Source: Streptomyces physcomitrii
GTDB taxonomy: Bacteria > Actinomycetota > Actinomycetes > Streptomycetales > Streptomycetaceae
Length of the DNA stretch: 64,000 bases
Direction: 5' to 3'
Assembly (NCBI RefSeq): GCF_012273655.1
Contig: NZ_JAAWWP010000004.1
Coordinates: 124,001 to 188,000, forward strand
The notes beneath the pieces are model-generated. The model saw only the letters and a list, made by a program, of their open reading frames with translations. It had not been told where the DNA came from and searched no databases. The position numbers and the translations under genes were made by a program. Within the stretch, counting starts at the first letter, position 1, and the number at the start of each line of letters is the position of its first letter. Of the stretch, positions 1 to 11,075 are shown in pieces.

Positions 1-435
1 GGTGTGGCCGGTCCACTCGCCGCCCCGGACCCGGTCGGCGAAGGCGCTCATCCGGTCGAGGACGGCGTGCACCTCGGGCACCACATCGGCGCCGTCCACC
101 TCGATCACCGCGTCCCGCGGGGCCCTGAGCGCGGTGTGCAGCACCGCCCGGTCCTCGGTGGTGTTGATCTTCTCGCCGCGGAACATCGCGTCCCTGAGGG
201 CGAACACCCCGGTGGCCTCGGCCAGTTCCCGCAGCAGCCGCAGGGTCTCGTCGGTCACCAGGTGCTTGGAGTAGTCCAGGTGCAGATCGCCGACCTGGAG
301 GGTGTACGCGTCCCCGCGCCCGGGGTGCGCGGCGAACAGCTCCCGCAGCCGCACCTCCCCCAGCTCCTGCCGGTGCTTGTCCAGCGCCTGCCACGCGGCG
401 GTCCGGTCGAGCCGGGAAGGGCTTGTTGCGTTCAT
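1..435 (-). CDS. pgi: glucose-6-phosphate isomerase, N-terminal part
   Basis: Interconverts glucose 6-phosphate and fructose 6-phosphate in cytoplasmic glycolysis. Only the first 145 codons are present; the gene runs off the left edge. The ATG at 435 follows a GAAGG-type ribosome site. Two stretches typical of the PGI N-terminal region are readable: DYSKHLVTDETL (residues about 54-65) and GEKINTTEDRAVLHTALR (87-104). It lies upstream of no other gene in this window but shares its strand and pathway with tpiA, pgk and gap nearby, so the left end is a glycolysis block. The remaining three quarters of the protein cannot be checked here. Confidence 0.93.
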   Translation of the reverse strand, partial: MNATSPSRLDRTAAWQALDKHRQELGEVRLRELFAAHPGRGDAYTLQVGDLHLDYSKHLVTDETLRLLRELAEATGVFALRDAMFRGEKINTTEDRAVLHTALRAPRDAVIEVDGADVVPEVHAVLDRMSAFADRVRGGEWTGHT

Positions 436-633
436 ACGGGCTTCCGCCTTCTCTCGTCCTTGCGTACGTCGTGCCCCGCCGCTCCAACCTAATTGATCAG
501 AGCGGGCGGCGGCGGACCGCAGGGCGGAGCCGGTGCCCGGGGCACGCGCGCGGCGGAACGGACGCGCCCCAGCGGTGCCGTCCCGCGCGCGGCCCGTGGT
601 CAGGCCGCCGTCAGGACCCGTGAAAACACCGCG

Positions 634-659
634 GGCCGGGCGCACTTGGGCACCCGGCC
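634..659 (-). terminator. hairpin after the rbpA-like gene
   Basis: Ten-base arms at 634-643 and 650-659 pair with one mismatch around a six-base loop. It sits 8 bp past the stop of the rbpA-like gene and before pgi, so it probably ends the rbpA-like transcript. Confidence 0.55.
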
Positions 660-666
660 GGCATTC

Positions 667-1002
667 TCAGATCTCGCCCCGCAGCTTGGCGAGGGCCTCG
701 GCGAGGATCGCCTCGCCGTCCTCGTCGCTGCGCCGCTCCCGTACGTACGCGAGGTGCGTCTTGTACGGCTCGGTGCGCGGCGGGTCCGGCGGGTTCTCGC
801 GGTCCTGCCCGGCCGGGAAGCCGCAGCGCGTGCAGTCCCAGGTGTCGGGCACGGTCGCGTCACTGGCGAAGCTGGGCTGGGTCTCGTGTCCGTTGGAGCA
901 CCAGAAGGAGATGCGCGCCCGGGGCGCGGACTCACCGCGCTCGGCCTCGCCCATCGGCCCCGCCCCGACCCGGCTTCCCCGGATCGCGTTGCCACTTGCC
1001 AC
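667..1002 (-). CDS. RbpA-family RNA polymerase-binding protein
   Basis: A 111-residue member of the actinobacterial RbpA family, small proteins that bind RNA polymerase and the principal sigma factor and stimulate transcription. I chose the GTG at 1002 because GGGAG lies 8 bp upstream and it gives the usual VASGNAIRGSR start; longer in-frame starts lack a ribosome site. A possible zinc site is visible as FWCSNGH (about residues 33-39) and DCTRCG (about 56-61), followed by a C-terminal region rich in Arg and Glu. The sequence differs clearly from the classical S. coelicolor RbpA and looks like the paralogue found next to secG in streptomycetes. It is a monocistronic unit between secG and pgi, with its own terminator. 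Confidence 0.8.
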   Translation of the reverse strand: MASGNAIRGSRVGAGPMGEAERGESAPRARISFWCSNGHETQPSFASDATVPDTWDCTRCGFPAGQDRENPPDPPRTEPYKTHLAYVRERRSDEDGEAILAEALAKLRGEI

Positions 1003-1149
1003 GGTCGTAACTCCCTGCGTGAAGTGCTGCACTGCGTCGGCAGCGGCTGTGCCGCGAGGGACGACCCCCCTCCGCTGCGGCGCCTGAAGTCTGCGTAAGG
1101 CTCAACCCGCGTCCGGTGAGGGGAGAGAACGGCCCCGGCGGACACGCAA

Positions 1150-1194
1150 GCCCCATGATAGGCCGCGCTCGCGAGCGCGTACCCGGCATGGGGC
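1150..1194 (-). terminator. stem-loop downstream of secG
   Basis: Outer arms GCCCCATG/CATGGGGC (1150-1157 and 1187-1194) enclose the palindrome CGCGCTCGCGAGCGCG at 1164-1179. It lies just past the secG stop and probably terminates the gap-pgk-tpiA-secG direction. Confidence 0.45.
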
Positions 1195-1226
1195 CGGCGT
1201 CAGGTCATACGGCACGGTGGTGCACG

Positions 1227-1463
1227 TCAGTTGTTGACCTTCATCAGCAACCCGAGCACGACAATGCACGCGAACCACAGCAGACCGACCACGACCGTGA
1301 TCCGGTCGAGGTTGCGCTCGGCGACCGAGGAGCCGCCGACGGACGACTGCATACCGCCACCGAACATGTCGGAGAGGCCGCCGCCCTTGCCCTTGTGCAT
1401 CAGCACAAGCAGCATCAGCAGCAGGCTGAAGACGATAAGGGCGATCGAGAACCCCAATTCCAC
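1227..1463 (-). CDS. secG: preprotein translocase subunit SecG
   Basis: Small accessory subunit of the SecYEG protein-export channel in the cytoplasmic membrane. The 78-residue product has two hydrophobic helices (about residues 3-22 and 53-74) separated by a short basic, glycine-rich loop with the HKGKGGGLSDMFGGG signature of SecG. The GTG at 1463 is preferred because AGGGAG lies 7 bp upstream; an ATG 24 bp earlier would add an untypical hydrophilic N-terminus. It follows tpiA after a gap of about 107 bp that holds a hairpin, so it may be partly uncoupled from the glycolytic genes. The pairing of secG with tpiA is common in bacteria. Confidence 0.93.
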   Translation of the reverse strand: MELGFSIALIVFSLLLMLLVLMHKGKGGGLSDMFGGGMQSSVGGSSVAERNLDRITVVVGLLWFACIVVLGLLMKVNN

Positions 1464-1508
1464 GGCTGGACTCCCTTTCCGGGGCATTCCCCCGGATCTG
1501 TACGGACA

Positions 1509-1539
1509 GCGGGGCCGGACTCAGGTGCTCCGGCCCCGC
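1509..1539 (-). terminator. hairpin between tpiA and secG
   Basis: Perfect 10-bp arms GCGGGGCCGG and CCGGCCCCGC around an 11-base loop, 32 bp past the tpiA stop on the same strand. It could terminate or attenuate glycolytic transcripts before secG. Confidence 0.6.
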
Positions 1540-1570
1540 AAGAGTACGACGGAACTGCGCTAGCGCATAC

Positions 1571-2350
1571 TCACTGGTCGCGGAAGCGCACGATCTTGAC
1601 GAACTCGTCCGCGTCCAGTGCGGCGCCGCCCACCAGGGCACCGTCCACGTCGGGCTGCGCCATGATCGCGGCCACATTGCCCGACTTGACCGAGCCGCCG
1701 TACTGGATCCGCACCTTCTGGGCCAGCTCCGGCGAGTACAGCTTGGCCAGGGAGTCGCGGATCGCCCCGCAGACCTCCTGGGCGTCCTCGGGGGTGGCGA
1801 CCTCGCCGGTGCCGATCGCCCAGACCGGCTCGTAGGCGATGACCACGGACTCGGCCTGCTCGGCGGGGACGTCCTTCAGTCCGCCCTCGACCTGGGCGAG
1901 GGTGTGCGCGACCTGGTTGCCGGCCTTGCGGACCTCCAGGCCCTCGCCCACGCACATGATCGGGGTGAGGCCGTGCTTGAAGGCGGCCTTGACCTTGGCG
2001 TTGACGATCTCGTCGGTCTCGTCGTGGTACTGGCGGCGCTCCGAGTGGCCGATGGCCACATAGGTGCACTTCAGCTTGGCGAGCATCGGGCCGGAGATCT
2101 CGCCGGTGTAGGCGCCGGAGTCGTGCGCGGAGACGTCCTGGGCACCGTACTTGATCTTCAGCTTGTCGCCGTCGACCAGGGTCTGCACCGAGCGCAGGTC
2201 GGTGAACGGCGGCAGGACGGCGACCTCGACGGCCTCGTAGTCCTTGTCCGCGAGCGCGAAGGCGAGCTTCTGGACGTGGGCGATGGCCTCCAGGTGGTTG
2301 AGGTTCATCTTCCAGTTGCCCGCCATCAGCGGCGTACGGGTCTCACTCAT
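1571..2350 (-). CDS. tpiA: triosephosphate isomerase
   Basis: Interconverts dihydroxyacetone phosphate and glyceraldehyde 3-phosphate. The 259-residue protein is of normal length for the TIM-barrel enzyme. The active-site lysine (K14 in GNWKMN), the catalytic histidine (H102 in IGHSERR), the catalytic glutamate (E174 in [11 protein letters not shown], start of the mobile loop) and the phosphate-binding YGGSV are all present. The ATG at 2350 lies 7 bp after the pgk stop, and its ribosome site (AAAGGA) is inside the end of pgk, so the two are translationally linked. Gene order pgk-tpiA-secG fits one operon. Confidence 0.97.
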   Translation of the reverse strand: MSETRTPLMAGNWKMNLNHLEAIAHVQKLAFALADKDYEAVEVAVLPPFTDLRSVQTLVDGDKLKIKYGAQDVSAHDSGAYTGEISGPMLAKLKCTYVAIGHSERRQYHDETDEIVNAKVKAAFKHGLTPIMCVGEGLEVRKAGNQVAHTLAQVEGGLKDVPAEQAESVVIAYEPVWAIGTGEVATPEDAQEVCGAIRDSLAKLYSPELAQKVRIQYGGSVKSGNVAAIMAQPDVDGALVGGAALDADEFVKIVRFRDQ

Positions 2351-2357
2351 CAGGTGT

Positions 2358-3569
2358 TCAGTCCTTTAGTGCGGCGAGGCCGGGGAGCGTCTTGCCCTCG
2401 AGGTATTCGAGGCTGGCGCCGCCGCCGGTCGAGATGTGGCCGAAGGCATTCTCGTCGAAGCCGAGCAGGCGCACGGCCGCGGCCGAGTCACCGCCGCCGA
2501 CGACGGTGAAGGCCGGGCTGTCGAGCAGGGCCCGGGCGACCGCCTTGGTGCCCCCGGCGTAGTCCGGGTGCTCGAAGACACCCATCGGGCCGTTCCAGAA
2601 GACGGTGGCCGCGTCCGCGAGCTTGGCGGCGTACAGCTCCTGCGTCTTCGGGCCGATGTCCAGCCCCTCCTCATCGGCCGGGATGGCGTCCGCGGGGACG
2701 GTGGTGGGGTGGGCGGGGGCCTTGGTCTTCAGGTCCGGGAAGTCGGGGGCGACCAGGACATCGACGGGGAGCACGAACTCCACGCCGCGCTCCTTCGCCC
2801 GGTCCAGATAGTCCCGGCAGGCCGGTACCTGGTCCTCCTGGAGCAGCGACTTGCCGACCTCGTGGCCCTGGGCCTTGAGGAAGGTGTAGGCCATGCCGCC
2901 GCCGATCAGGATGCGGTCGGCCTTCTCCAGGAGGTGGTCGATCACGCCGAGCTTGTCGGAGACCTTGGCCCCGCCGAGCACGACCGCGTACGGGCGCTTC
3001 ACGTCCTCGGTGAGCTTCTGCAGGACCTCGACCTCGGCGCCGATCAGATAACCGGCGTAGTGCGGCAGCCGGGCCGGCAGGTCGAGGACCGAGGCGTGCC
3101 CCCGGTGCACCGCGCCGAAGCCGTCGCCCACGTACACATCGGCGAGCGCGGCGAGCCGGTCGGCGAACTCGCCGCGCTCGGTGTCGTCCTTGCTGGTCTC
3201 GCCCGGGTTGAAGCGCAGGTTCTCGATCACGGCGACCTGTCCCGGCTGCAGGCCGTCGACGGCCGCCTGCGCGGCGGGTCCGGTGGTGTCCTCGGCGAAG
3301 GCGACGGGCGCGCCGAGGAGTTCACCGAGCCGCTCGGCGGCGGGCAGCAGCGAGAAGGCCGGGTCGGGCGCGCCCTTGGGGCGGCCGAGGTGGGAGGCGA
3401 CGACCACCTTCGCGCCCGCCCCGGCGAGCGCCTCGACGGTGGGCAGCACGGCGCGGATGCGGCCGTCGTCGGTGATGGCGCCGTCGGCGAGCGGCACGTT
3501 GAGGTCGGCGCGGACGAAGACCCGCTTGCCTTCGACACCCGCGGCGAGAAGTTCGTCGATCGTCTTCAC
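2358..3569 (-). CDS. pgk: phosphoglycerate kinase
   Basis: Transfers phosphate from 1,3-bisphosphoglycerate to ADP, an ATP-yielding step of glycolysis. The 403-residue two-domain protein is full length. Signatures seen are VRADLNVPL near residue 20, SHLGRPKG near 60, and the C-terminal nucleotide-domain [10 protein letters not shown]. The ATG at 3569 has TAGGAG upstream. tpiA follows directly. A nested hairpin (3611-3677) separates it from gap, which suggests that gap can be transcribed to a different level from pgk and tpiA, as expected if gap is more abundant. Confidence 0.97.
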   Translation of the reverse strand: MKTIDELLAAGVEGKRVFVRADLNVPLADGAITDDGRIRAVLPTVEALAGAGAKVVVASHLGRPKGAPDPAFSLLPAAERLGELLGAPVAFAEDTTGPAAQAAVDGLQPGQVAVIENLRFNPGETSKDDTERGEFADRLAALADVYVGDGFGAVHRGHASVLDLPARLPHYAGYLIGAEVEVLQKLTEDVKRPYAVVLGGAKVSDKLGVIDHLLEKADRILIGGGMAYTFLKAQGHEVGKSLLQEDQVPACRDYLDRAKERGVEFVLPVDVLVAPDFPDLKTKAPAHPTTVPADAIPADEEGLDIGPKTQELYAAKLADAATVFWNGPMGVFEHPDYAGGTKAVARALLDSPAFTVVGGGDSAAAVRLLGFDENAFGHISTGGGASLEYLEGKTLPGLAALKD

Positions 3570-3610
3570 AACTCAACTCCTAGGAGAGCTCTGAGGTCAG
3601 GGGGCTGCCC

Positions 3611-3677
3611 GGCAGGCATGCGCGACAGGGCCCGGGCGTGCTGCCCGAGCCCTGTCGATCACATCGCGGTGCCTGCC
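3611..3677 (-). terminator. nested hairpin between gap and pgk
   Basis: An inner stem (3623-3636 with 3644-3657, 14 bp with one mismatch, seven-base loop) lies within outer arms GGCAGGCA (3611-3618) and TGCCTGCC (3670-3677). It starts 15 bp after the gap stop and is likely a terminator or attenuator setting the gap to pgk ratio. Confidence 0.65.
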
Positions 3678-3691
3678 GTGTCAGATACGGA

Positions 3692-4774
<1,083 letters not shown>

Positions 4775-4825
4775 CTACCTCTCCCGGCTCCCTTCAGTGA
4801 CATCGAGCCGCCCCGTGAACGGGCC

Positions 4826-4861
4826 GGCGGCCACTACCCGTGAGTACGGGTGGTGGCCGCC
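4826..4861 (-). terminator. terminator of the uvrC-rapZ-yvcK-whiA operon
   Basis: Sixteen-base arms (4826-4841 and 4846-4861) pair with a single G-T/mismatch position around a four-base loop, about 100 bp past the whiA stop. Confidence 0.65.
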
Positions 4862-4958
4862 GCGGCGGTGCACTCGAAGGGGGCCGGTCAACGGGGCCGC
4901 CGCGTACGCCCTTCGGCGGCTCGCGGCCCCCGCGGTCCGCTCCGTGAACGGTCCTCGG

Positions 4959-5948
4959 TCAGCCCGCGAGATTGTCCGCGAGCTCCTCGCTCAGATTGGA
5001 CTCGGTGCCGGGGATCCCGAGGTCCTGGGCCCGCTTGTCGGCCATCGCGAGCAGGCGGCGGATCCGGCCCGCCACCGCGTCCTTGGTCAGCGGCGGATCG
5101 GCGAGCGCGCCCAGCTCCTCCAGGGAGGCCTGCTTGTGCTCCATGCGCAGCCGGCCGGCGGCCGCGAGGTGCTCGGGCACCTCCTCGGCGAGGATCTCCA
5201 GGGCGCGCTGCACCCGGGCACCGGCGGCGACCGCGGCCCGCGCGGAGCGGCGCAGATTGGCGTCGTCGAAGTTGGCGAGGCGGTTGGCGGTGGCCCGCAC
5301 CTCGCGGCGCATCCGCCGCTCCTCCCAGGCGAGCACCGACTCATGGGCGCCGAGGCGGGTGAGCAGGGCCCCGATGGCGTCGCCGTCGCGGACCACCACC
5401 CGGTCGACGCCGCGCACCTCGCGGGCCTTGGCGCCGATGGAGAGCCGGCGGGCCGCGCCGACCAGGGCGAGGGCGGCCTCCGGTCCCGGGCAGGTGACCT
5501 CCAGCGAGGAGGAGCGGCCCGGCTCGGTGAGCGAGCCGTGCGCGAGGAAGGCCCCGCGCCAGGCGGCCTCGGCGTCACAGGTGGCCCCCGAGACCACCTG
5601 CGGGGGCAGCCCGCGGATCGGGCGGCCCCGGCCGTCGACGAGTCCGGTCTGCCGGGCCAGCTGGTCACCGCCGGCGACCACCCGTACGACATAGCGTGAG
5701 CCGCGGCGCAGTCCGCCGGGGGCCATCACGATCAGTTCGGAGCTGTGCCCGAAGATCTCCAGGATGTCGCGCTTGAGCCGCCGGGCCGCCATCGCGGTGT
5801 CCAGCTCCGCCTCGATCACGATGCGGCCGCTGACGAGGTGCAGCCCGCCCGCGAAGCGCAGGATCGCCGAGACCTCCGCCTTTCTGCAGCAGGTCCGGGT
5901 GACGGGGAGCCGGGAGACCTCGTCCTTGACCTCTGCCGTCATCGCCAT
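4959..5948 (-). CDS. whiA: sporulation regulator WhiA
   Basis: DNA-binding developmental regulator that, with WhiB, switches on sporulation septation genes in Streptomyces. The 329-residue protein has the WhiA N-terminal LAGLIDADG-like region (begins [22 protein letters not shown]) and a C-terminal helix-turn-helix part ([20 protein letters not shown], about residues 276-295). The first ATG (5948) has AAGGA 7 bp upstream; a second ATG two codons in gives the form often annotated. It overlaps the end of yvcK by 10 bp, so it is the last gene of a translationally coupled operon. A typical streptomycete whiA also has an internal promoter, which I did not identify here. Confidence 0.96.
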   Translation of the reverse strand: MAMTAEVKDEVSRLPVTRTCCRKAEVSAILRFAGGLHLVSGRIVIEAELDTAMAARRLKRDILEIFGHSSELIVMAPGGLRRGSRYVVRVVAGGDQLARQTGLVDGRGRPIRGLPPQVVSGATCDAEAAWRGAFLAHGSLTEPGRSSSLEVTCPGPEAALALVGAARRLSIGAKAREVRGVDRVVVRDGDAIGALLTRLGAHESVLAWEERRMRREVRATANRLANFDDANLRRSARAAVAAGARVQRALEILAEEVPEHLAAAGRLRMEHKQASLEELGALADPPLTKDAVAGRIRRLLAMADKRAQDLGIPGTESNLSEELADNLAG

Positions 5949-7000
5949 GGGCCGATCCTTCCATGCATCCGGAAAATACGGTCGTACGCGGCGGCCAGCA
6001 GCTCCGGGTCGTGCCTCGGGCTGCCGTCGGTCCGGGCCACCGGAGCCAGTTCGACCGCGGCGCCGAAGCTCTTGGCGGCTTCGGTCAGCACCTCGCGGTC
6101 GGGCACGGCGGCCTCGTCGGCCAGCACCACGTCGAGGGCGAGTTTAGGGGCGTGTCGGCCCAAAACCTCCAAATGACGCTGCGGGGAGAAGCCCTCGGTT
6201 TCGCCGGGTTGGGGCGCGAGGTTCAGCGAGAGCACCCGGCGCGCCTTGGTGCGGGTCAGGGCCTCCAGCAGTTCGGGCACGAGCAGGTGCGGGATCACCG
6301 AGGAGAACCAGGATCCGGGGCCGAGAACCACCCAGTCGGCGTCAAGCACCGCCGCGACGGCCTCCGGTACGGCGGGCGGGTCCTCGGGCACCAGGTGCAC
6401 GGACTGCACCTCGCCGCGGGTGAGCGCCACGGTGGCCTGCCCGCGGACGGTCTCCACCTCCTCGGGGCGCGCGGGGTCGTGCCCGCGCACCAGGGCCTGG
6501 AGTTCGAGGGGGACCGCGGACATCGGAAGGACCCGGCCGTGTGCGCCGAGCAGGGTGCCGACCAGGTCGAGGGCCTGGACGTGGTCGCCGAGCTGCTCCC
6601 ACAGGGCGACGATCAGCAGATTGCCGACCGCGTGGTCGTGCAGCTCGCCCTGGGAGTGGAAGCGGTGCTGGATGACCCGGGCCCAGGTCTGGCCCCAGTC
6701 GTCGTCGCCGCACAGCGCGGCCAGCGCCTTGCGCAGGTCGCCCGGGGGCAGCACGCCCAGCTCGTCGCGGAGCCGCCCGCTGGAGCCGCCGTCGTCGGCG
6801 ACGGTGACCACGGCGGTCAGGTCCCCGGTGATGCGGCGCAGGGCGGCGAGCGAGGCGGAGAGCCCCATCCCGCCGCCGAGGGCGACCACCTTCGGCTGGG
6901 TGCCGCGGCGGCTGGCCCGGCGTGCGCGGCCGGTCCGTGCCGCCGGTACGGCGGGGGTCTCCCGGAGCATTCTGCGCAGCCGGGAAGTGCTCGATGTCAT
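5939..7000 (-). CDS. yvcK: YvcK/CofD-like gluconeogenesis factor
   Basis: Member of the YvcK family (CofD-like fold), cytoplasmic UDP-sugar-binding proteins that affect carbon metabolism and cell-wall synthesis. The 353-residue protein has a short basic N-terminal tail, then the start of the fold [13 protein letters not shown] (about residues 34-46) and the [14 protein letters not shown] motif (about 63-76). HDHAVGNLL and [15 protein letters not shown] are further family signatures. Its ATG overlaps the rapZ stop by four bases (ATGA) and its end overlaps whiA, so it is translated as part of the operon. The rapZ-yvcK-whiA trio is widely conserved in Gram-positive bacteria. Confidence 0.93.
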   Translation of the reverse strand: MTSSTSRLRRMLRETPAVPAARTGRARRASRRGTQPKVVALGGGMGLSASLAALRRITGDLTAVVTVADDGGSSGRLRDELGVLPPGDLRKALAALCGDDDWGQTWARVIQHRFHSQGELHDHAVGNLLIVALWEQLGDHVQALDLVGTLLGAHGRVLPMSAVPLELQALVRGHDPARPEEVETVRGQATVALTRGEVQSVHLVPEDPPAVPEAVAAVLDADWVVLGPGSWFSSVIPHLLVPELLEALTRTKARRVLSLNLAPQPGETEGFSPQRHLEVLGRHAPKLALDVVLADEAAVPDREVLTEAAKSFGAAVELAPVARTDGSPRHDPELLAAAYDRIFRMHGRIGPWR

Positions 7001-7950
7001 TCGCGTCCCATGTCCCGGTGGACGACGACGGTCTCCACACCTTCGGTGGCGAGTCGGGCGGCGAGCTTCTCCGACATGGCGACGGACCGGTGCTTGCCAC
7101 CTGTGCAGCCGACCGCGATCGTCACATAGCGCTTGCCCTCGCGGCGGTACCCCGCGGCGATGAGCTGGAGCAGCTCGGTGTACCGGTCGAGGAACTCCTT
7201 GGCACCGGGCTGGTTGAAGACATACCCCGACACCTCCTCGTTGAGTCCGGTGAACGGCCGCAGCTCCGGCACCCAGTGCGGGTTGGGCAGGAAGCGGCAG
7301 TCCACCACGAGGTCGGCGTCGACGGGCAGCCCGTACTTGTAGCCGAAGGACATGACGGTGGCCCGCAGTTCGGGCTCCTCCTCGCCCGCGAACTGGGCGT
7401 CGAGTTTGGCCCGCAGCTCGTGGACGTTGAGGCTGGAGGTGTCGATCACCAGGTCGGCGTCGCCGCGCAGTTCGCGCAGCAGCTCGCGCTCGGCCTCGAT
7501 GCCGTCGACGATGCGGCCCTCGCCCTGCAGCGGGTGCGGGCGGCGCACCGACTCGAAGCGGCGCACCAGGGCCTCGTCGGAGGACTCCAGGAAGACGATC
7601 CGGCGGGTGACGTGCCGGGTCTCCAGATCGGCGAAGGATTCGCGCAGATTGTCGAAGAAGCGTCTGCCGCGCACGTCGACGACGACGGCGATCCGGGCGA
7701 CGTTGCCCTGCGAGCGGGCGCCGAGCTCGACCATGGTCGGGATCAGCGCGGGCGGCAGGTTGTCGACGACGAACCAGCCCAGGTCCTCCAGACACTTGGC
7801 CGCGGTGGAGCGGCCCGCCCCGGACATGCCGGAGATGATCACCAGCTCGGGGATGACCGGTTCGGTGCCCGCCTCGGGCGCCTGCTGCCGGTCGTCGGCC
7901 GGGCCGGGCGCCGGTGCGGTGCCGGTCTGCTGTGTCTCGTGCTCGCTCAT
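6997..7950 (-). CDS. rapZ: RNase adapter/nucleotide-binding protein RapZ
   Basis: P-loop protein of the RapZ (YvcJ) family; in E. coli RapZ guides small-RNA decay in amino-sugar control, whereas its partner in actinobacteria is not established. The 317-residue protein has a disordered acidic N-terminus (about 30 residues), a Walker A-like [12 protein letters not shown] (about 38-49), and the C-terminal signature [10 protein letters not shown] that forms the RapZ C-terminal domain. Starts at ATG 7950, overlapping the uvrC stop by four bases; it overlaps yvcK in the same way. Co-translation with yvcK and whiA suggests a shared nutrient-sensing role, which is inference. Confidence 0.93.
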   Translation of the reverse strand: MSEHETQQTGTAPAPGPADDRQQAPEAGTEPVIPELVIISGMSGAGRSTAAKCLEDLGWFVVDNLPPALIPTMVELGARSQGNVARIAVVVDVRGRRFFDNLRESFADLETRHVTRRIVFLESSDEALVRRFESVRRPHPLQGEGRIVDGIEAERELLRELRGDADLVIDTSSLNVHELRAKLDAQFAGEEEPELRATVMSFGYKYGLPVDADLVVDCRFLPNPHWVPELRPFTGLNEEVSGYVFNQPGAKEFLDRYTELLQLIAAGYRREGKRYVTIAVGCTGGKHRSVAMSEKLAARLATEGVETVVVHRDMGRE

Positions 7951-10073
7951 GATTCCTGCCCCCGTTGTCGGTCGGTGAGGTCCGCGGTGTCCGGAGCGGG
8001 GCCGTGGTCGGGGACCGTCGCGGTCCCCGGCTCCCGCTCCGCGACCCAGTCTTGCGCCTCCGCGGACTCCTCGCTGTCCATGATCTCTCCGGTGGCGGTG
8101 TTCACGGCGGGCGCGGAGGGTGCCGAGCCGGCCAGGGCGGCGGCGATGGTCTCGGCCGTCTTGCGGCCGACGCCGGGCACCTCGCAGATCTGCTCGATGG
8201 TCGCGGCCCGCAGCTTCTTCACCGAGCCGAAGTGCTTGACCAGCGCCTGCTTGCGGGCCTCGCCGAGCCCCGGCACCGCGTCGAGCGGTCCGGACCGCAG
8301 CCGCTTGGTGCGCTTCTTGCGCTGGTAGGTGATCGCGAACCGGTGCGCCTCGTCGCGCACCCGCTGGAGAAGGTACAGCCCCTCGCTGGTGCGCGGCAGG
8401 ATCACCGGATCCCCCTCGCCCGGCACCCAGACCTCCTCCAGGCGCTTGGCGAGTCCGCAGACCGCGATGTCGTCGATGCCCAGCTCGCCCAGGGCCTTGG
8501 CCGCGGCGGCGACCTGGGGCGCGCCGCCGTCGACGACGACCAGCTGCGGCGGGTAGGCGAAGCGCCGGGGGCGGCCGTCCTCCTCGCGGGGGCCCGCGGC
8601 CTGCTCGCCCTCCGGCTCCTCGCCGTCGACCCACTCCCCCGTCCGCTCCTTCTCGGCCAGGTACCGGCGGAAGCGGCGGGCGACGACCTCGTGCATGGAG
8701 CGGACGTCGTCCTGCCCCTCGCCGTGCCAGACCTGGGTGTCCCCGACCCGGCCCTTGATCTGGAAGCGGCGGTACTCGCTCTTGCGGGCGAGGCCGTCCT
8801 CGAAGACGACCATGGAGGCCACCACGTCCTCGCCCTGCAGGTGCGAGATGTCGTAGCACTCGATGCGCAGCGGGGCGCTGTCCAGGCCGAGCGCCTCGGC
8901 GATCTCCTCCAGGGCGCGGGAGCGGGTGGTGAGGTCGGAGGCGCGCTTGGTCTTGTGCAGACCGAGCGCCTGGAGGGCGTTGCGCTCCACGGTCTCCATC
9001 AGCGCCTTCTTGTCGCCGCGCTGCGGGACGCGCAGCGAGACCTGCGAGCCGCGCCGCCCGGAGAGCCACTCCTGCACCGGCTCGACCGGTTCGGGCAGCG
9101 CCGGGACGAGCACCTCCTTGGGTACGGCGTCGCCGCGCTCCTCGCCGTAGAGCTGCTGGAGGGCGTGCTCGACGAGGTCGGCGGTGGTGACGGCCTCGAC
9201 CTTGTCGGTGACCCAGCCGCGCTGGCCGCGCACCCGGCCGCCGCGGACGTGGAAGATCTGCACGGCGGCTTCGAGTTCGTCCTCGCTGACCGCGATGAGG
9301 TCGGCGTCGGTGGCGTCGGCGAGGACGACGGCGTTCTTCTCCATCGCCTTGCGCAGGGCTTCTATGTCGTCGCGCAGCCGCGCCGCGCGTTCGTACTCCA
9401 TGTCCTCGGCGGCCTCGGTCATCCGCGCCTCCAGGCGGCGGATGTAGGTGCCGGTGCGTCCGGCCATGAAGTCGCAGAACTCCTCGGCGAGTTCGCGGTG
9501 CTCCTCGGCGTCGACGCGGCCGACGCAGGGCGCCGCGCACTTGCCGATGTAGCCGAGCAGGCAGGGGCGGTCGGTGCGCACCGCGTTCTTGAACACCCCG
9601 GCGGAGCAGGTGCGGACCGGGAAGACCCGCAGCAGCAGGTCGACGGTGTCCCGGATCGCCCAGGCGTGGCCGTACGGACCGAAGTAGCGCACGCCCTTCT
9701 TCTTCTGGCCGCGCATCACCTGGACCCGGGGGAACTCCTCGTTCAGCGTGACCGCGAGGTACGGATAGCTCTTGTCGTCGCGGTACTTGACGTTGAACCG
9801 GGGGTCGAACTCCTTGATCCAGGAGTATTCGAGCTGGAGCGCCTCGACCTCGGTGGAGACGACGGTCCACTCCACGGAGGCGGCGGTGGTGACCATCGTC
9901 CTGGTCCGCGGGTGGAGGTGGGCGAGGTCCTGGAAGTAGCTGGCGAGCCGCTGGCGCAGGCTCTTGGCCTTCCCGACGTAGATCACCCTGCGGTGGTCGT
10001 CGCGGAAGCGGTAGACCCCCGGGGAGTCGGGGATCTGTCCCGGTTTCGGGCGGTAGCTGGAGGGGTCGGCCAT
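7947..10073 (-). CDS. uvrC: excinuclease ABC subunit C
   Basis: Makes both incisions in nucleotide excision repair. The 708-residue protein has an N-terminal GIY-YIG nuclease (SPGVYRFRD...[13 protein letters not shown], about residues 16-46), a UVR helix ([16 protein letters not shown], about 205-220), an RNase H-like endonuclease core ([19 protein letters not shown], about 400-420), and two helix-hairpin-helix motifs near the end ([10 protein letters not shown] and [14 protein letters not shown]). A Glu-rich C-terminal tail of about 60 residues follows. Start ATG 10073 (MADPSSYRP) is the family start; an upstream GTG in the same frame is possible. First gene of the operon ending in whiA. Confidence 0.96.
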   Translation of the reverse strand: MADPSSYRPKPGQIPDSPGVYRFRDDHRRVIYVGKAKSLRQRLASYFQDLAHLHPRTRTMVTTAASVEWTVVSTEVEALQLEYSWIKEFDPRFNVKYRDDKSYPYLAVTLNEEFPRVQVMRGQKKKGVRYFGPYGHAWAIRDTVDLLLRVFPVRTCSAGVFKNAVRTDRPCLLGYIGKCAAPCVGRVDAEEHRELAEEFCDFMAGRTGTYIRRLEARMTEAAEDMEYERAARLRDDIEALRKAMEKNAVVLADATDADLIAVSEDELEAAVQIFHVRGGRVRGQRGWVTDKVEAVTTADLVEHALQQLYGEERGDAVPKEVLVPALPEPVEPVQEWLSGRRGSQVSLRVPQRGDKKALMETVERNALQALGLHKTKRASDLTTRSRALEEIAEALGLDSAPLRIECYDISHLQGEDVVASMVVFEDGLARKSEYRRFQIKGRVGDTQVWHGEGQDDVRSMHEVVARRFRRYLAEKERTGEWVDGEEPEGEQAAGPREEDGRPRRFAYPPQLVVVDGGAPQVAAAAKALGELGIDDIAVCGLAKRLEEVWVPGEGDPVILPRTSEGLYLLQRVRDEAHRFAITYQRKKRTKRLRSGPLDAVPGLGEARKQALVKHFGSVKKLRAATIEQICEVPGVGRKTAETIAAALAGSAPSAPAVNTATGEIMDSEESAEAQDWVAEREPGTATVPDHGPAPDTADLTDRQRGQES

Positions 10074-10218
10074 GGTCCACACCCTACGTCCGCGCACCGA
10101 CGGAGCGGGCCCCCGCGGGCGCCCGCCGGGACGCCCGCGGGGCCCGCCCGCGCCGCTTCCCGGGGCGGAGGGCCGCTCGGGCGGGGCCGCAGGAGGAGCG
10201 GCCCCGCCCGGCCTCAGC

Positions 10219-11070
10219 TCACCGGGCGTTGCGGCGGGCGCGCACCAGCCAGGCCCCGCTCAGGCCGAGCGCCGCGAGGGCGCCCGCACCCGCGAGGGCG
10301 GAGGCGGTGGTGACGGCCGGATCCGCGGACTCCCCGGCCCGGGGCGCGGCCGGGGGCGCGTGGCGGTGCCCGGCGGCGGGCTGGGTGACGGCGCCCTTCT
10401 GGTCGAAGCCGCCGGCCTCGCCCGCCTTGTCGTAGGCGGAGCCGGGCAGCTTGTCGCCGTAGGCCCGGTGCACGCGCTTCTGGTAGGCGGCGAGGGTGGT
10501 GCCCTGTTTGCCGACCGCCTTCTTCGCGTCGGCGTTCAGCGGCAGGACCCGCTGCCCGCCCTGGACGTACCAGGCGCCGATCTGCGGCTCGTGGAAGACC
10601 GTGCCGCCGGGCAGCTTCCGCTCGCCGAGGGCGGCGTAGCGGGTCTCGTCGTCGCCGGTGGCGATGTTGACGACCTGCCAGCTGCCGCCCTGCTTCGCGG
10701 TCCACAGCGAGGCCTTCTGGCCGTCGGAGGCGACCGCCCTGCCCGCGAGGAACTGCAACTCCCCGACGGCGGCGTCCTTCTCACCCGCCACGAACCGCGG
10801 CGAGAGGTAGTAGACGGGCACCGTCTCGGCGCCCACCTCGGGGTCGGCGGCGGCGCGGGAGAGGGCGCCGTCGCGGGCGAAGAAGCGGGCGAGGGTCTCC
10901 CGGGTCTCGGCGGAGTCGGCGGCCCGGTGCGCGGCCGAGAGGCTGGCGCCGGAGGGGGCGGCCGGCTTGTCCTGGGCGGTGGCCGCCGGGGCGCCGAGCC
11001 CGAGGACGAGCGCGGCGGCGGCCGAGGTGACGAGGGCCGCGGGCAGGCGGCGGTGGAGCGCTGCGGTCAT
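10219..11070 (-). CDS. secreted membrane-anchored companion of the C70-like protease
   Basis: I do not recognise a characterised family. The 283-residue product has a Sec signal peptide (residues 1-31, ending AATAQ), a soluble region of about 190 residues with no cysteines, a His/Pro/Ala-rich linker, and a C-terminal hydrophobic helix (about 255-275, [19 protein letters not shown]) followed by a basic tail. That predicts an extracellular protein held by its C-terminus; no LPXTG sorting motif is present. It starts 5 bp after the stop of the adjacent papain-like protease gene, with AGGA just before the ATG, so the two form a coupled operon. A role as chaperone, propeptide-like inhibitor or substrate of the protease is possible but unproven. 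Confidence 0.75.
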   Translation of the reverse strand: MTAALHRRLPAALVTSAAAALVLGLGAPAATAQDKPAAPSGASLSAAHRAADSAETRETLARFFARDGALSRAAADPEVGAETVPVYYLSPRFVAGEKDAAVGELQFLAGRAVASDGQKASLWTAKQGGSWQVVNIATGDDETRYAALGERKLPGGTVFHEPQIGAWYVQGGQRVLPLNADAKKAVGKQGTTLAAYQKRVHRAYGDKLPGSAYDKAGEAGGFDQKGAVTQPAAGHRHAPPAAPRAGESADPAVTTASALAGAGALAALGLSGAWLVRARRNAR

Positions 11071-11075
11071 CGTCC

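Noticed and set aside
1164..1179. 16-bp perfect palindrome CGCGCTCGCGAGCGCG as a possible regulator site
   Set aside because: It lies inside a larger stem-loop just past secG and is explained as the terminator core; such GC palindromes are frequent by chance here.
7951..10080. A possible 1027-residue protein fusing a region overlapping uvrC to RapZ
   Set aside because: The first 700 residues are the shadow of uvrC in another frame; RapZ begins at the ATG that overlaps the uvrC stop.
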